Shown here piece by piece: positions 23,324 to 36,854 of a DNA stretch of 64,000 nucleotides. Both the position numbers and the translations under genes were made by a program. The stretch is from positions 14,904,452 to 14,968,451 of the forward strand of contig CM056389.1 in assembly GCA_029718625.1 (NCBI GenBank). The letters are read 5' to 3'. The notes beneath the pieces are model-generated. The model was not told the DNA's origin and searched no databases. It saw only the letters and a program-made list of their open reading frames with translations. The DNA comes from Synaphobranchus kaupii (lineage: Eukaryota > Chordata > Actinopteri > Anguilliformes > Synaphobranchidae). The first letter of the stretch is position 1. Each line of letters begins with the position of its first letter.

Positions 23324-23940
23324 TGTCTGGACAGGACGGATGGTAAGGTCCGTCAGCTGTAGCTCAACATCGGAAGTAAAGCTTTAAAACTGTCTTAAAT
23401 TTAAACTGCAATACTCAATATTGCTCTAGGTTTACCCGCGTAATTGTTGCCGAATCAATACATAGACAGTAAATAAATAAATAACTACATTTTGCGGTTA
23501 AGAAATTTTAAAGCTGAATTTTAATCAAAGTAACCAGATTACAATGAATTCACAGGGTATTTTAAAGACATTTCTTTTATCACTATTCTCCAAACGATTG
23601 TCGTTCATAAGAATGTGCACATTCCTGCTGGCTGGCTAGAATTGGCTTGCGCTGGGTGGCTTTGGGCTGTGTTCTTTGGCAGACGCCAGCATATATGAAA
23701 AGGAAATATTTATCAGGCAGGTCTGGTGTTGCGGTGGGGGAGGTGGAGACGGAGCCAGCACATGGAGATGCACAGACAGGCACTCGCAGGCAGTACCTGT
23801 CCTTCCATCGATGGCATTCATCAGTGCTGTACCGCTATAACCTACTTTACCTCTATATAACCACCAGCTAACGTTCGGGTCAGGGGTGCCCTAATGTCCC
23901 CCTTAGCGCACAAGCGGGGTACTGAGAGAACATCTGATTG

Positions 23941-24069
23941 AGACTTGATTCGATCACACCAGATTGAGCTTGACCACCAAGACCCCGTTTAACAGCGCTA
24001 TCTGTTCTAGAAAACAGAGAGACCCGAGGCTTACTCTGAGCATGCCCAAAATCAATAATAAATAACAAA
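23941..24069 (+). repeat. Dispersed repeat copy A
   Basis: AGACTTGATTCGATCACACC, AGATTGAGCTTGACCACCA, AACAGAGAGACCCGAGG and GAGCATGCCCAAAAT recur in the same order at 25837-25978. The two copies are diverged direct repeats about 1.9 kb apart. The family is not recognised. Confidence 0.7.
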
Positions 24070-25836
24070 AAACCCAAAATATTCCAATGTTTATTCTTTT
24101 GCCTAAGCCGTGAGGCGCACTGTAGGTTTTATTGATGTACTTTTTGTTTATTAAAATTATATATTCTTGGGGAAAGATAGGGACCCATTGTCAGTACAGG
24201 ACCCGTGTGGCTGCAGTTGAGGGGTCAGGGTTCCCGTAATTCCTTCCAATTTGTGGGAAGGAGAAGGATGAAGGGTGTCTCCAGGCTGGGTGCTTGTGCT
24301 GCATTCATATGAAAGACACATTTCTGCTCAGCCACATAATAGAGACAGCCCAACAGCAAAACAATACTAAAGCAAAACGATTTTGAAAAAAGCTTATTTT
24401 TTTGCTTTTGTTTTTCTCCTCAAGGTGCATTACAAATTTTGTTGGTGTGTTTTTTTTTTTAATAACACTAATATTTTCTAGGAGAAACACAGGGGCATAT
24501 TCTCAAAGCAGTCACATCAAATTTCTCCAGAGTCTTAACTGGTGGGTGCACTGTGAGGCAATAACCGACTTGGTCATTGAGGGTGGCCTTCAAGCAGTTA
24601 CTATACCGTGACCTCAACTCTGCCCGAGAGCCTCGTGCGGATTGGTTAACGGCATAACGATACACCTGCATTTAATTTCCCCAATTGCCATGGAGACAGA
24701 AGGCCACCCTCCACAGCACGCTGGCTTCTGTCTGTTTGCAGGCGTGGTGTGGGGAGCAGTAGACATGAGTGAGAAGGGCAGTATTGCCCTTGATTGCATT
24801 AAAGATCTTTTGGATGATCAACCTGATTGGCTGGTCTCAGTTGACTGACGCAGCATTGATTCTAAAAAGAAAAAAATTGTCCATTCGTCAGAATTTTCAT
24901 TGAGACTACGTCCATTTTCAGGACTGCACACAGTTTAGCTCTCCAGCATTTACAGGGGAAGCTAACCATAGTGAGATGTTCAACACAACGTCAGGCGTTT
25001 CTCACCGCTGTGCTTGTTCAAACAGTCCCCTTGTTCCCGTTCCCCTCTATAAAGCATGGGTGAAACCATTTTTCTTCCCCAAAGTGCAAGCCCTAATACG
25101 TCAAGTTTGCTAGGCTAGTTGAGCAAACAGAGTAGAGCATGTCACAGTATATTTAGTGACACATTAGGCATGAATGCCCATTGGCCCCTCCAGTGAATGA
25201 AACGGAAGAGACACAGGCGTCTTCTTTCTTCTTCTCTCTGGTGGCTGATACTGAACTCTGTTCACGTTGTCGAGCTGGATTTTTTACATTGACCTCTTTG
25301 GATCAATACTTAATAAGCTTTTGGCGCTGCCAAGCCTATTTTGCTGCAATCTGCAATTTTTATGCCCATTAAGTGGAAAATACAGCTGACTAGGTCTATG
25401 GAGAGGGGGAGCCGCATGCATCTTTGTCTCTCAGGATGGGGATAAATGTTTTCTTTTTGTTTTTTTAAGAGTGCATGACCAACAGAAACATAAAACGCCG
25501 TCTTCCTCCTAAGGAGAATTATGTTGCTTTTCATTAAAAGTAATTTAATAGCCTGAAGGGTTTAACCACACCGCTGATGCTAATGTTCAAACTGTGTGAC
25601 AGGCATAAAAATATGAAAGAATGTAGGTATGTGAAATAGGACTAATTGATTGCAAAAACAAAAAAAAACTTTTCTCTGCCAAAAACAATAAAAAAATGAA
25701 ATAAAAACATGGCAGTGAACAGCATTAAAAATGTTGTGGTTTGGATGCATTAACAGCGCAGGTCCTGCGCTCAATCTTGAATGAGCGGAGAACAAACGCT
25801 TTGTTCCGGGTCCGTTTTGCGTTTCAGGTCCCCGTA

Positions 25837-25978
25837 GACTTGATTCAATCACGCCAGATTGAGCTTGACGTGTGTCACCACCAAGATCCGGTTTAACTGC
25901 GTTACCTGTCTAAGGGAACAGAGAGAGACCCAAGGTTTAACCTGAGCACACCCCCAAAATGACTGAGACGAGTAAACA
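25837..25978 (+). repeat. Dispersed repeat copy B
   Basis: AGACTTGATTCAATCACGCC, AGATTGAGCTTGACGTG, ACCACCAAGATCCGGTTTAA, GAGAGAGACCCAAGG and GAGCACACCCCCAAAATG match copy A at 23941 with short indels. Confidence 0.7.
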
Positions 25979-26289
25979 ACTAGACAGCGCCCATGTCAGC
26001 CGTTTCATGACTTAATTGAAAACAGGCAGGAATTCTCGCTATCCCGATCACTGCCATTTCCTTTAGGGAGATACACAGCGTTAGATTTATCCCGAGACTC
26101 TGAGAACACACAGTATTCTGTATGGTGCCTGGCAGAATAGGTTAACACACACTCTCATGTTATATTTATATTTATTGGTATGCACATATTAGATTTTTTA
26201 CATATGCTAATGCTACCCTTTTTATGGCGTTTTTTTTTGCATTGTCAGTGTGATGAACTTATGGCTGCTTGTTTCCTTTCATTAAATTG

Positions 26290-26390
26290 TATTGTTGGTG
26301 CTGCTGTTGCTGTTGTTACTGTTGCTGTTGTTGTTGTTGCTGCTTTTTTGTAGCTGTTGTTGTTTTTGATGCCGTTGTTGTTGCTGTTGT
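26290..26390. repeat. Imperfect TTG/CTG triplet tract
   Basis: Interrupted GTTGCTGTTGTTGTTGTTGC repeats, CAA/CAG on the other strand. No coding context. Confidence 0.85.
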
Positions 26391-29300
26391 TTAAAATCCA
26401 AAATAATAGAGATCCACACTTATTTGTAACAGGTGCATGTCAATTGGAGTGGCTCCCTAGAGTTCAGGGGGCTATACACGACGAAGCAGGATTACCGAAT
26501 TAGCTGGATAACTGCACTGAAAAAAGCTTCTTTTTTACTTCAGTCCCTGTTCCAGATTTTTCAAGCATTCCGGGTTTTACTCAGTGCAGTTAATAATCTC
26601 AATAATCCTGCAGTGCTTGTAGTATACCGCCCAGATATCAGTAGGTCTGTTTTCACAGCAGTCAGCAGCAGACCAAGTCAAAAAAGTAATTTGAAAATTA
26701 AATACTTTTAACTATTTAGCTTCTGGTAAAATTTAAGGACAAACCTTAAAACCTTGGGAATTTTTAATGAAACTTACATGTATTACTAAACAAAATGTAC
26801 AATTATATAAAATTGTGTTGTTTTGAATATTCTTTAAAAAAAAAAAAAAGAAAAGAAAATTTCTTTTAAAATTGCAAGTAAGACGCGGATTCCGATTCCC
26901 CCAGAGTGGGCCATGGCATTTTCTCAGCTGTGGTCCCTTCTCTTTCTGTTATAAAAGTATGAAAGAAGAAAAGACTGTCCCACTGCTTTTATAGTCCAGC
27001 AATCCACAAGAAGAATACTGGAGTCTAAAGGGTTTTAAAGTATTTCAATTTATTATATGGCCCAATCAACCACCTCGTAAACTACATCACAACAGCTGAA
27101 TACATCATGACAAAAACTTTGGGAGAACATTAAAAAACACTCAATTAGCTTGCATTGCTATGTTTTTTTCTTTTTTTCATTTAACCAACAGACAGTGTGG
27201 TTTTTACTGAAGCCTGTAATTACTTGCATGCTTTCATGAAGAGTTTACCAATTGAAATGGTCTAATTCAGTTTGCACGCAACCACCAAGCCATGAAGAAA
27301 ATTAAATAACAATATAATAATGGTTGAGAATGAGGTTATGAATAAGACTGCATACCAAGGAGTCCCTACCATTCGCATTGTAGCAGATGGAGGATTCCCA
27401 AGAGCCCGAGAGGTAAAGATGATTGATCGCCTTTTAGAACAGGCCTGGAGGAGCAGGAGTTCCAGCCAGGCGTCAGTACCCACCAGGCAGGTGTCATTGA
27501 GAGACAGCACCACCCACACGTTCGGTATCAGGACTGAAGAAGGCACTCTACAGCCTGCCCCCCCCCCGCCCCCCCACTGCCATGATCAACCCTGGATTCC
27601 ACTGCTCACACATCTTCAATGGTAATTCGGTGCATTACTGTGCAGAAATTCACTTTCCATCATATTTGAGGGCAGAATTATTAATTTCCCCTGTGACTCG
27701 CGAGGCAGTATTAATGGCAACTGCCAGCAGGTGTTATTCCTGCCGGAGGAGTCGAGGGAAATTTAGTCCTGTCAATCCCGCTCTCCGCCACCGGGGACAG
27801 TGTTCCAAAGAGATGAACTTGAGTAATGACATATTTTGCGTGTGACTCGGGCATTGCGAAAACATGAATGATAACTCGGCCTTTTGAGTATTCGGTCATG
27901 GTTCAATAATTGCATTTGCATAAATGCCAAAGCAGCATGCAGTTTGTGATAACGAGGTCACAGTTCTGGGTGTGCAACCCTGTGGAATGGAGTCTTTTGC
28001 TCATTTGTTCTTAATAACCTTTAAAGAAAGGGGAGTGTGCGAACATCCAAAACATATTTCATAAGCACTGGGGATGAGGAGTGGACTGGTGAAAAAAGAA
28101 AGTACTGAATGTTCCCAAAAAAAGTGTTCAATGGCAAACAATGTTCCAAAGTTAAATCAAAACTCTTTATCAGGTATAGGAGCCAATAAATCGCTTTTTG
28201 GAAGAATTTTCTCCCTACCTCCTGTTTTATGTTAAACTTTTCACAACTTTTTTGACTGATAATAAAAAACGAGGCTGATTGTTATTACATTTCACAGCTA
28301 TTTCCATGTTTTCTGGTTCTAGGAACACAGGAGTCAAAAGGGGTGTGTCCAAACCCAGAGAGTGCATTTTGGAGAATGTGAAAGCAAGAATCAATCGAAA
28401 AATTAAACAGTAATTTGATGGGCACAATGAACAGTATTTATTATTAATTAATTCCCGTCCGTTAGCACCCCCTTTCTGAATCCAAACAGTTTGTTGGTTG
28501 AACACATACAGCCAGTCTTGTAGCTGTATACCCCTAGTAGTTCCTGCTGCTTTCCACAGCAATTACTCCGGGCAAATAAAAGTGGCAGAAGACTATTGCA
28601 GCCTGCGAGATTCACATAAAAAAGGCGTGCAAACAAGTGACTGAAGTTCAAAACAACAACATCAGGGCCTGGCAACCCTTCTTCATGGTCTCCCGCCGAT
28701 GAGCGCCAGACAGCCCTGCGCAGAACTTGAACAAACTGCACACACGTTCAGGCGTGAGCGGCCTGCGCAGAGCAGCCAGAGGAATCCCCACAGGTCCGTT
28801 ACATATGAAAGCAGTCATGCCAACGCGGGGCATGTCAGTGCTTTGAATGTGTGATTAAAGCTGCTTTTCAAGAGGAGCCATTTGCCAGGGAGTACTCATT
28901 GACATTTAGAATTGAGCGTTTTGAAGCTCGCTCGCTCGCTCGGTCTAAAAGTGCAGGCTGACAGGGGCTGTGTATATCTCCCTCATTATCCCTTTCACAT
29001 GAATCTTCTGAGCGATACTGCAGGCGCAGTTGCGAGCACCCTGCAGCTCAGAGATATTTGCGCGCCGGGAATGGATTATACAGGAAATAAGCGAGAGAGA
29101 CGCAGCCCTGTAGCGCCACAATGTGAATACGCGCGGCCGTACTAAATTGGTAGACTTCTATTAAACAGAAAGATGCATTGCTTTAGAGGCGATGGGTGAG
29201 ATTTTGTCGTAAGCATTACAGGTATTTCTGCAATGGCTTACTGCCGTTTTTGTAATCCCAAGTGGACGTACATTAGTAAAGTAGAGGGAAGGAGGAGGGA

Positions 29301-29561
29301 CGTCCAAAATGTAGGTTTTCTATGGTTAGTTCAAAGAAGAGTCCCTGGTGTGTTGTGAATAGCACTTTGAGGCAGGGTGGTGTAGTACAGGGCGGTGTAG
29401 TACAGTCGACTATGGCAGAGATGTAACGTTTCACATGATTAAAGCTGTCAGAAAACAGATAAGGGCAAACAAAAAGAGTCTGACTGAGACAGAAATCTCC
29501 AGAATGCTCAAGTTTCTTCTGCATAACAGATGCAAGGGCATACATAATGTTCAGAATGCCA

Positions 29562-32442
29562 GACACACATGCAACCACGTCAATGAACATCACTTCAATC
29601 TGTACCCAATACACATGCAACCACGTCAATGAACATCACTTCAATCTGTACCCAACACACATGCAACCACGTCAATGAACATCACTTCAATCTGTACCCA
29701 ATACACCTGCAACCACGTCAATGAACATCACTTCAATCTGTACCCAATACACCTGCAACCACGTCAATGAACATCACTTCAATCTGTACCCAATACACCT
29801 GCAACCACGTCAATGAACATCACTTCAATCTGTACCCAACACACATGCAACCACGTCAATGAACATCACTTCAATCTGTACCCAATACACCTGCAACCAC
29901 GTCAATGAACATCACTTCAATCTGTACCCAATACACCTGCAACCACGTCAATGAACATCACTTCAATCTTTACCCAACACACATGCAACCACGTCAATGA
30001 ACATCACTTCAATCTGTACCCAACACACATGCAACCACGTCAATGAACATCACTTCAATCTGTACCCAACACACATGCAACCACGTCAATGAACATCACT
30101 TCAATCTTTACCCAATACACCTGCAACCACGTCAATGAACATCACTTCAATCTGTACCCAATACACCTGCAACCACGTCAATGAACATCACTTCAATCTG
30201 TACCCAATACACCTGCAACCATGTCAATGAACATCACTTCAATCTTTACCCAACACACATGCAACCACGTCAATCAACATCACTTCAATCTGTACCCGAT
30301 ACACCTGCAACCACGTCAATGAACATTACTTCAATCTGTACCCAATACACCTGCAACCACGTCAATGAACATTACTTCAATCTGTACCCAATACACCTGC
30401 AACCACGTCAATGAACATCACTTCAATCTGTACCCAATACACCTGCAACCACGTCAATGAACATCACTTCAATCTGTACCCAACACACATGCAACCACGT
30501 CAATGAACATCACTTCAATCTGTACCCAATACACCTGCAACCACGTCAATGAACATCACTTCAATCTGTACCCAATACACCTGCAACCACGTCAATGAAC
30601 ATCACTTCAATCTTTACCCAACACACATGCAACCACGTCAATGAACATCACTTCAATCTGTACCCAACACACATGCAACCACGTCAATGAACATCACTTC
30701 AATCTGTACCCAACACACATGCAACCACGTCAATGAACATCACTTCAATCTTTACCCAATACACCTGCAACCACGTCAATGAACATCACTTCAATCTGTA
30801 CCCAATACACCTGCAACCACGTCAATGAACATCACTTCAATCTGTACCCAATACACCTGCAACCATGTCAATGAACATCACTTCAATCTTTACCCAACAC
30901 ACATGCAACCACGTCAATCAACATCACTTCAATCTGTACCCAATACACCTGCAACCACGTCAATGAACATTACTTCAATCTGTACCCAATACACCTGCAA
31001 CCACGTCAATGAACATTACTTCAATCTGTACCCAATACACCTGCAACCACGTCAATGAACATCACTTCAATCTGTACCCAATACACCTGCAACCACGTCA
31101 ATGAACATCACTTCAATCTTTACCCAACACACATGCAACCACGTCAATGAACATCACTTCAATCTGTACCCAACACACATGCAACCACGTCAATGAACAT
31201 CACTTCAATCTTTACCCAATACACCTGCAACCACGTCAATGAACATCACTTCAATCTTTACCCAACACACCTGCAACCACGTCAATGAACATCACTTCAA
31301 TCTGTACCCAATACACCTGCAACCACGTCAATGAACATCACTTCAATCTTTACCCAACACACATGCAACCACGTCAATGAACATCACTTCAATCTTTACC
31401 CAACACACATGCAACCACGTCAATGAACATCACTTCAATCTTTACCCAATACACATGCAACCACGTCAATGAACATCACTTCAATCTGTACCCAATACAC
31501 CTGCAACCACGTCAATGAACATCACTTCAATCTTTACCCAACACACATGCAACCATGTCAATGAACATCACTTCAATCTTTACCCAACACACATGCAACC
31601 ACGTCAATGAACATCACTTCAATCTTTACCCAACACACATGCAACCACGTCAATGAACATCACTTCAATCTTTACCCAACACACATGCAACCACGTCAAT
31701 GAACATCACTTCAATCTGTACCCAATACACCTGCAACCACGTCAATGAACATCACTTCAATCTTTACCCAACACACATGCAACCACGTCAATGAACATCA
31801 CTTCAATCTGTACCCAACACACATGCAACCACGTCAATGAACATCACTTCAATCTTTACCCAATACACCTGCAACCACGTCAATGAACATCACTTCAATC
31901 TTTACCCAACACACATGCAACCACGTCAATGAACATCACTTCAATCTGTACCCAATACACCTGCAACCACGTCAATGAACATGACTTCAATCTTTACCCA
32001 ACACACATGCAACCACGTCAATGAACATCACTTCAATCTTTACCCAACACACATGCAACCACGTCAATGAACATCACTTCAATCTTTACCCAATACACAT
32101 GCAACCACGTCAATGAACATCACTTCAATCTGTACCCAATACACCTGCAACCACGTCAATGAACATCACTTCAATCTTTACCCAACACACAGGCAACCCC
32201 GTCAATGAACATCACTTCAATCTTTACCCAACACACATGCAACCACGTCAATGAACATCACTTCAATCTTTACCCAACACACATGCAACCACGTCAATGA
32301 ACATCACTTCAATCTGTACCCAATACACCTGCAACCACGTCAATGAACATCACTTCAATCTGTACCCAACACACATGCAACCACGTCAATGAACATCACT
32401 TCAATCTTTACCCAATACACCTGCAACCACGTCAATGAACAT
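29562..32442. repeat. 46-bp minisatellite array, about 62 copies
   Basis: The unit is CAATGAACATCACTTCAATC followed by TGTACCCAATACACCTGC and AACCACGT. Two linked variant positions recur (CTGTAC or CTTTAC; AATACACC or AACACACA), and a stretch with its private changes repeats 644 bp away (30181 vs 30825), which is 14 units. It is non-coding: 46 is not a multiple of 3, so the apparent 46-residue peptide repeats are artefacts. Confidence 0.97.
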
Positions 32443-32651
32443 ATGCTCCTCTTGAGTCTCTGTCAACAGTTTTGGTCAGGACAGATTTTTTGACTCCATG
32501 CTGGTATCAAAAAACAATTAATATAATTTAAATGCACAGGAAAGAAAAAAACAGCAGAGACAGCCAACAACAAGTCGATTAAATGTGAGAACGCTTGTAG
32601 GATGAATTGCTTTGGTTTTTGCAAAGGGATGAGGTCCGACTTTTACTAATG

Positions 32652-33830
32652 CACTCCCTCTCTTTCACTCTCTGTCTCACACTCCCTCTCTTTCACACTC
32701 CCTCTCTTTCACTCTCTGTCTCACACTCCCTCTCGCTCTCTGTCTCACACTCTCTCTCGCTCTCTGTCTCACACTCCCTCTCTTTCACTCTCTGTCTCAC
32801 ACTCCCTCTCTTTCACTCTCTGTCTCACACTCCCTCCCTTTCACTCTCTGTCTCACACTCCCTCTCTTTCACTCTCTGTCTCACACTCTCTCTCGCTCTC
32901 TCTCGCTCTGTCTCACACTCCCTCTCTTTCACTCTCTGTCTCACACTCCCTCTCTTTCACTCTCTGTCTCACACTCCCTCTCTTTCACTCTCTGTCTCAC
33001 ACTCTCTCTCGCTCTCTGTCTCACACTCCCTCTCGCTCTCTGTCTCACACTCCCTCTCTTTCACTCTGTCTCACACTCCCTCTCTCTCTCTGTCTCACAC
33101 TCTCTCTCGCTCTCTGTCTCACACTCCCTCTCTTTCACTCTGTCTCACACTCTCTCGCTCTCTGTCTCACACTCCCTCCCTTTCACTCTCTGTCTCACAC
33201 TCCCTCTCTTTCACTCTCTGTCTCACACTCTCTCTCGCTCTCTCTCGCTCTGTCTCACACTCCCTCTCTTTCACTCTCTGTCTCACACTCCCTCTCTCTC
33301 TCTGTCTCACACTCCCTCTCTTTCACTCTCTGTCTCACACTCTCTCTCGCTCTCTGTCTCACACTCCCTCTCGCTCTCTGTCTCACACTCCCTCTCTTTC
33401 ACTCTGTCTCACACTCCCTCTCTCTCTCTGTCTCACACTCTCTCTCGCTCTCTGTCTCACACTCCCTCTCTTTCACTCTGTCTCACACTCTCTCGCTCTC
33501 TGTCTCACACTCCCTCTCTTTCACTCTCTGTCTCACACTCTCTTTCACTCTCTGTCTCACACTCCCTCTCTCTCTCTGTCTCACACTCCCTCTCTTTCAC
33601 TCTCTGTCTCACACTCTCTTTCACTCTCTGTCTCACACTCTCTTTCACTCTCTGTCTCACACTCCCTCTCTTTCACTCTCTGTCTCACACTCTCTTTCAC
33701 TCTCTGTCTCACACTCTCTCTCGCTCTCTGTCTCACACTGTCTCTCGCTCTCTGTCTCACACTCCCTCTCTTTCACTCTCTGTCTCACACTCTCTCTTGC
33801 TCTCTGTCTCACACTCCCTCTCGCTCTTGT
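32652..33830. repeat. CT-rich satellite-like array (1.2 kb)
   Basis: Variable units of about 22-26 bp such as TCTTTCACTCTCTGTCTCAC with ACTCCC alternate with TCTCGCTCTCTGTCTCACAC. Rare variants (TCCCTCCCTTT, and the doubled TCTCTCGCTCTCTCTCGC) recur about 342 bp apart, a higher-order period. The strand is pure pyrimidine over long stretches. A 413-codon open frame across it is a by-product of composition. Confidence 0.95.
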
Positions 33831-34888
33831 AATCCGTATATCATATAAATGCAGACCTGCTCTTCTTTTATTTCAATTTGACTAGAGCCTTTGGTCAAGC
33901 ACTCAAAATGTTTAGCACATTGGTCCCAATCAATGGACAGCACGGCCCCTTTAGTGCCAGAGTAGTACAGTAAATAAACGGATTTTCTTTTGCCAACAGA
34001 ATATTAAATCTTATTTAAGGATAGACATGCTAAGTGCTTTGTCTTCTCCGCACTTCACTTAACCAAAAGGGAACTGTTCACGGAGGCAGAGAAGGAAGAA
34101 AAGGATATTTTCTCATCTTTAAGAAAAAGCTAACTGGGTCCGGACCAACGCGGTTAGAGCCTCTGGTTTTGCTGAGGCAGGGGCTTTGCGTTAAGATTAA
34201 TGTACCAGGCATTTGGTACTTTTGGGGATACGGATGGGGGGGTGGGGGAGCTTCTTTCAGCAAAGGTTTACATGGTGCAGAGAATGTTCTGCATATTCCA
34301 AACAACAGTCCTTTTTTATTTTTCTTCTTCATCTCCTTCATCTTCATCACGCTTCATGTCAGGGTTTAAGTCATGTTTCAAATGACGGGGCGAGCGTTCA
34401 ATCTGAACTAAGTGCACCCACAAATCAGCTGCCTGTCTAACAGGATTCGGAGGGGCGACAACGGGACACGTGACATGTTGATGTGGGATTCGGCAGCAGG
34501 GCATCTGTGCAGCTTACTCTTTACTGCCACGCAGTATTCAACAAAATGCACAGCCGCTCAGGCGGCAAATCCTTTACGTCAATTTGATCATTTACGTGTC
34601 TTCAGAGGAGGTCATTGGCATTGTCTAATGTGCTGTGAGAAAGAGGCTGCGTGCGCTCAGAGCGGATGGCAGGTGTGTTTGGGAGGGACGTGAGGGCTTC
34701 GAGGAGGGAGGACGGAGCTGCGAGCATGCCTTCCCCCCCCCCCCCCCGGGGCCACCCACTGCGAGAGCAAGCAGGCCAGCTTCCGGCCAAATGTTCCATC
34801 TTGCTGACCGCATCTGAATTCTCACTGACGAGTCTTCGAACTCATAGCTGAATGGGCAAGATACAAACTGCAATAGCAGCACACTTGT

Positions 34889-34889
34889 T

Positions 34890-34918
<29 letters not shown>
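34889..34918. repeat. (CA)n microsatellite
   Basis: About 14 CA units; another CA/TA compound tract lies at 35345-35396. Confidence 0.95.
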
Positions 34919-34920
<2 letters not shown>

Positions 34921-35358
34921 TTTACACCCAGTCAAAGCACACACACAACCAAAGACGCATGGACGCATTCACACACACAGAGACAAGTGAGGTAAACAAT
35001 ATAGCATGTTTAGTTTCCCGGACTTTAAAGAATGATTCACCCTAAGGTGAAAAGTAGGTTTTATTGAATGCTTTCAAAATTCTAAGTCAGTGTTCTAGAA
35101 CAATATTTCCCCACAATTTACTAACACAAAATGATTCAATGATCTGCATGCTAATCGGCCAGTGCAGCTGGACAAGGAAGGGACCAGACTCAAACGCAGG
35201 GCTCGTGGGACTGGGTCCATTTCCAGCAGGCTAGGCTCCTGGGCTGGCCACTGCATCCCGCCTGGGTTTCAAACAGCCGGTAAACCGTTTACACTTTTCT
35301 TCTGTGCATCAAGGGGGTTTTTATGGCAGGCCAGGCACATTGATGTGTATATACACAC

Positions 35359-35396
<38 letters not shown>

Positions 35397-35723
35397 CGCA
35401 GTCTGCTTTTGATTCAGACCATGGATTGGACAACTGGACAATGTCACCTTCCAATAATCTTTCTCTTGCCACCCGGCAAATTTAAATAGCTATTAAACAG
35501 GCACGTAGTATCACCTTCAAGATCCGAGAGAGAGTCAGAGGTCCTGTTCTAGTTTACATTGGTCGAATTCCCTATGGAGTTGAGTTAGACCTTGTAGAGT
35601 AGCTAGCGCAAAGGTGACCTCTAAACATGTTTTAATATAACACACAGATACAACAGAATACCTCCTCCTTGTAGTATGCTTGTTCATATTCTGCCTGATT
35701 GTGAAACTTTGTTACAGCTTACA

Positions 35724-36154
35724 TTAAAGGGATAGTTCGGAATTTTGGACATAATGTCTCAATTACGACTTACCCATGATGTAGTTGATTGATGGAAACC
35801 ATTTTCAGCTAATTCCATGCTGTCCCTTCTTTTTGACATACACACGTTGCTAATGCTAGCGCAACTCTATGGCAACCGGTAGCATCCACTACCAAACACA
35901 CTTAAACACTCCACAGTACACCCAAAGCAAATAAAATACGATGACAGTCTATCGGGGTTATTTTGAGTGTTTATATAATCATTTTTGAAATCAAACTACC
36001 GGTTGCCATAGAGTTGCGCTAGCATTAGCAACGTGTGTATGTCCAAAAGAAGGGACAGCATGGAATTAGCTGAAAATGGTTTCCATCAATCAACTACATC
36101 ATGGGTAAGTCGTAAATGAAACATTATGTCCAAAATTACGAACTATCCCTTTAA
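35724..36154. mobile_element. piggyBac-like palindromic MITE with TTAA target duplication
   Basis: TTAA at 35724-35727 and 36151-36154 flank an element that starts AGGGATAGTTCGGAATTTTG and ends with the complementary CAAAATTACGAACTATCCCT. The arms of about 165 bp are near-perfect inverted copies around a centre of about 100 bp (AAACACACTTAAACACTCCA region). TTAA duplication and AGGG/CCCT ends are the piggyBac signature. There is no transposase, so the element depends on another copy. Confidence 0.88.
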
Positions 36155-36854
36155 CTGCTCAGTAGTATAGCAGGGCTGGTTCAGAGATAGCAGATCAGAA
36201 AAATAGAATCTTCTCAGTTGCTAGGAGCATTAACATGGCTCTGGGTAATTTCGCTGCATAATGTCACTGAGTTTTTCAGGGAAAAAAACTGGATGTCACT
36301 CTGAATGCCAGCGAGTTTTAACCGGACGGCCGAAATGGCAGAATTGTTTGACTGAGCGACAGTGACGAATAAAGCCATTCAGTCTTTTCACTCCCCGGGC
36401 TTCAAAAAGAAAACAGGTCAACGTTTCCCCTGCGTGAAGATGACTCCACAGCCATGGCTATTTTAACAGCTGGGAAACATTGTCCTGTACAGCAGAGTTA
36501 GGTAACCCAAAAGCAGCCCTTACGCCCCGTAACGGGTGCGAGTATCACAACCGCAGACCAGTAATTTAACTACAGCCCACCAGCATAGTCACAAGGTGCT
36601 TTGAATCAAATGTTTTAACATGAAAGAATACAGTTTGCAACGTAAATCTATTAATCTTAAAACTCAGGTGTTGTTTTTCCAGTATGTAGACACAGAAACG
36701 CACTGACATGTGGACAAGTCTTACATGTGGACCAATGTAATCAAACTATTTTTAATTCAATGGTAAAATATCTCAGCTGGTGCCGCACTTTGTTGTGAGC
36801 TGGGCCACAAACAGTCCGCGGGCCGTCAGTTCCCAATCATACACTGTGTACACA

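Larger units (their letters stand above)
16742..29560. other. Long non-coding stretch, probably clmp intron 1 (part)
   Basis: No open frame here shows family resemblance. Contents include a SINE (17577-17795), a CpG-rich patch (17800-18420), (TG)n at 19848-19885, (CA)n and (GT)n near 23010-23055 and 23290-23322, a pair of diverged repeats (23941 and 25837), a GTACC repeat (22500-22745) and a TTG/TGC triplet run (26290-26390). Much of the remainder is unique AT-rich sequence of the sort that can hold enhancers. Confidence 0.55.

Noticed and set aside
29562..32442. Regular repeat array resembling a CRISPR
   Set aside because: Repeats are directly adjacent with no unique spacers, in an animal genome; it is a minisatellite.
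32607..33848. 413-codon open frame on the plus strand
   Set aside because: It is the CT-rich tandem array read in one frame (Leu/Ser/His/Thr only); no gene context.
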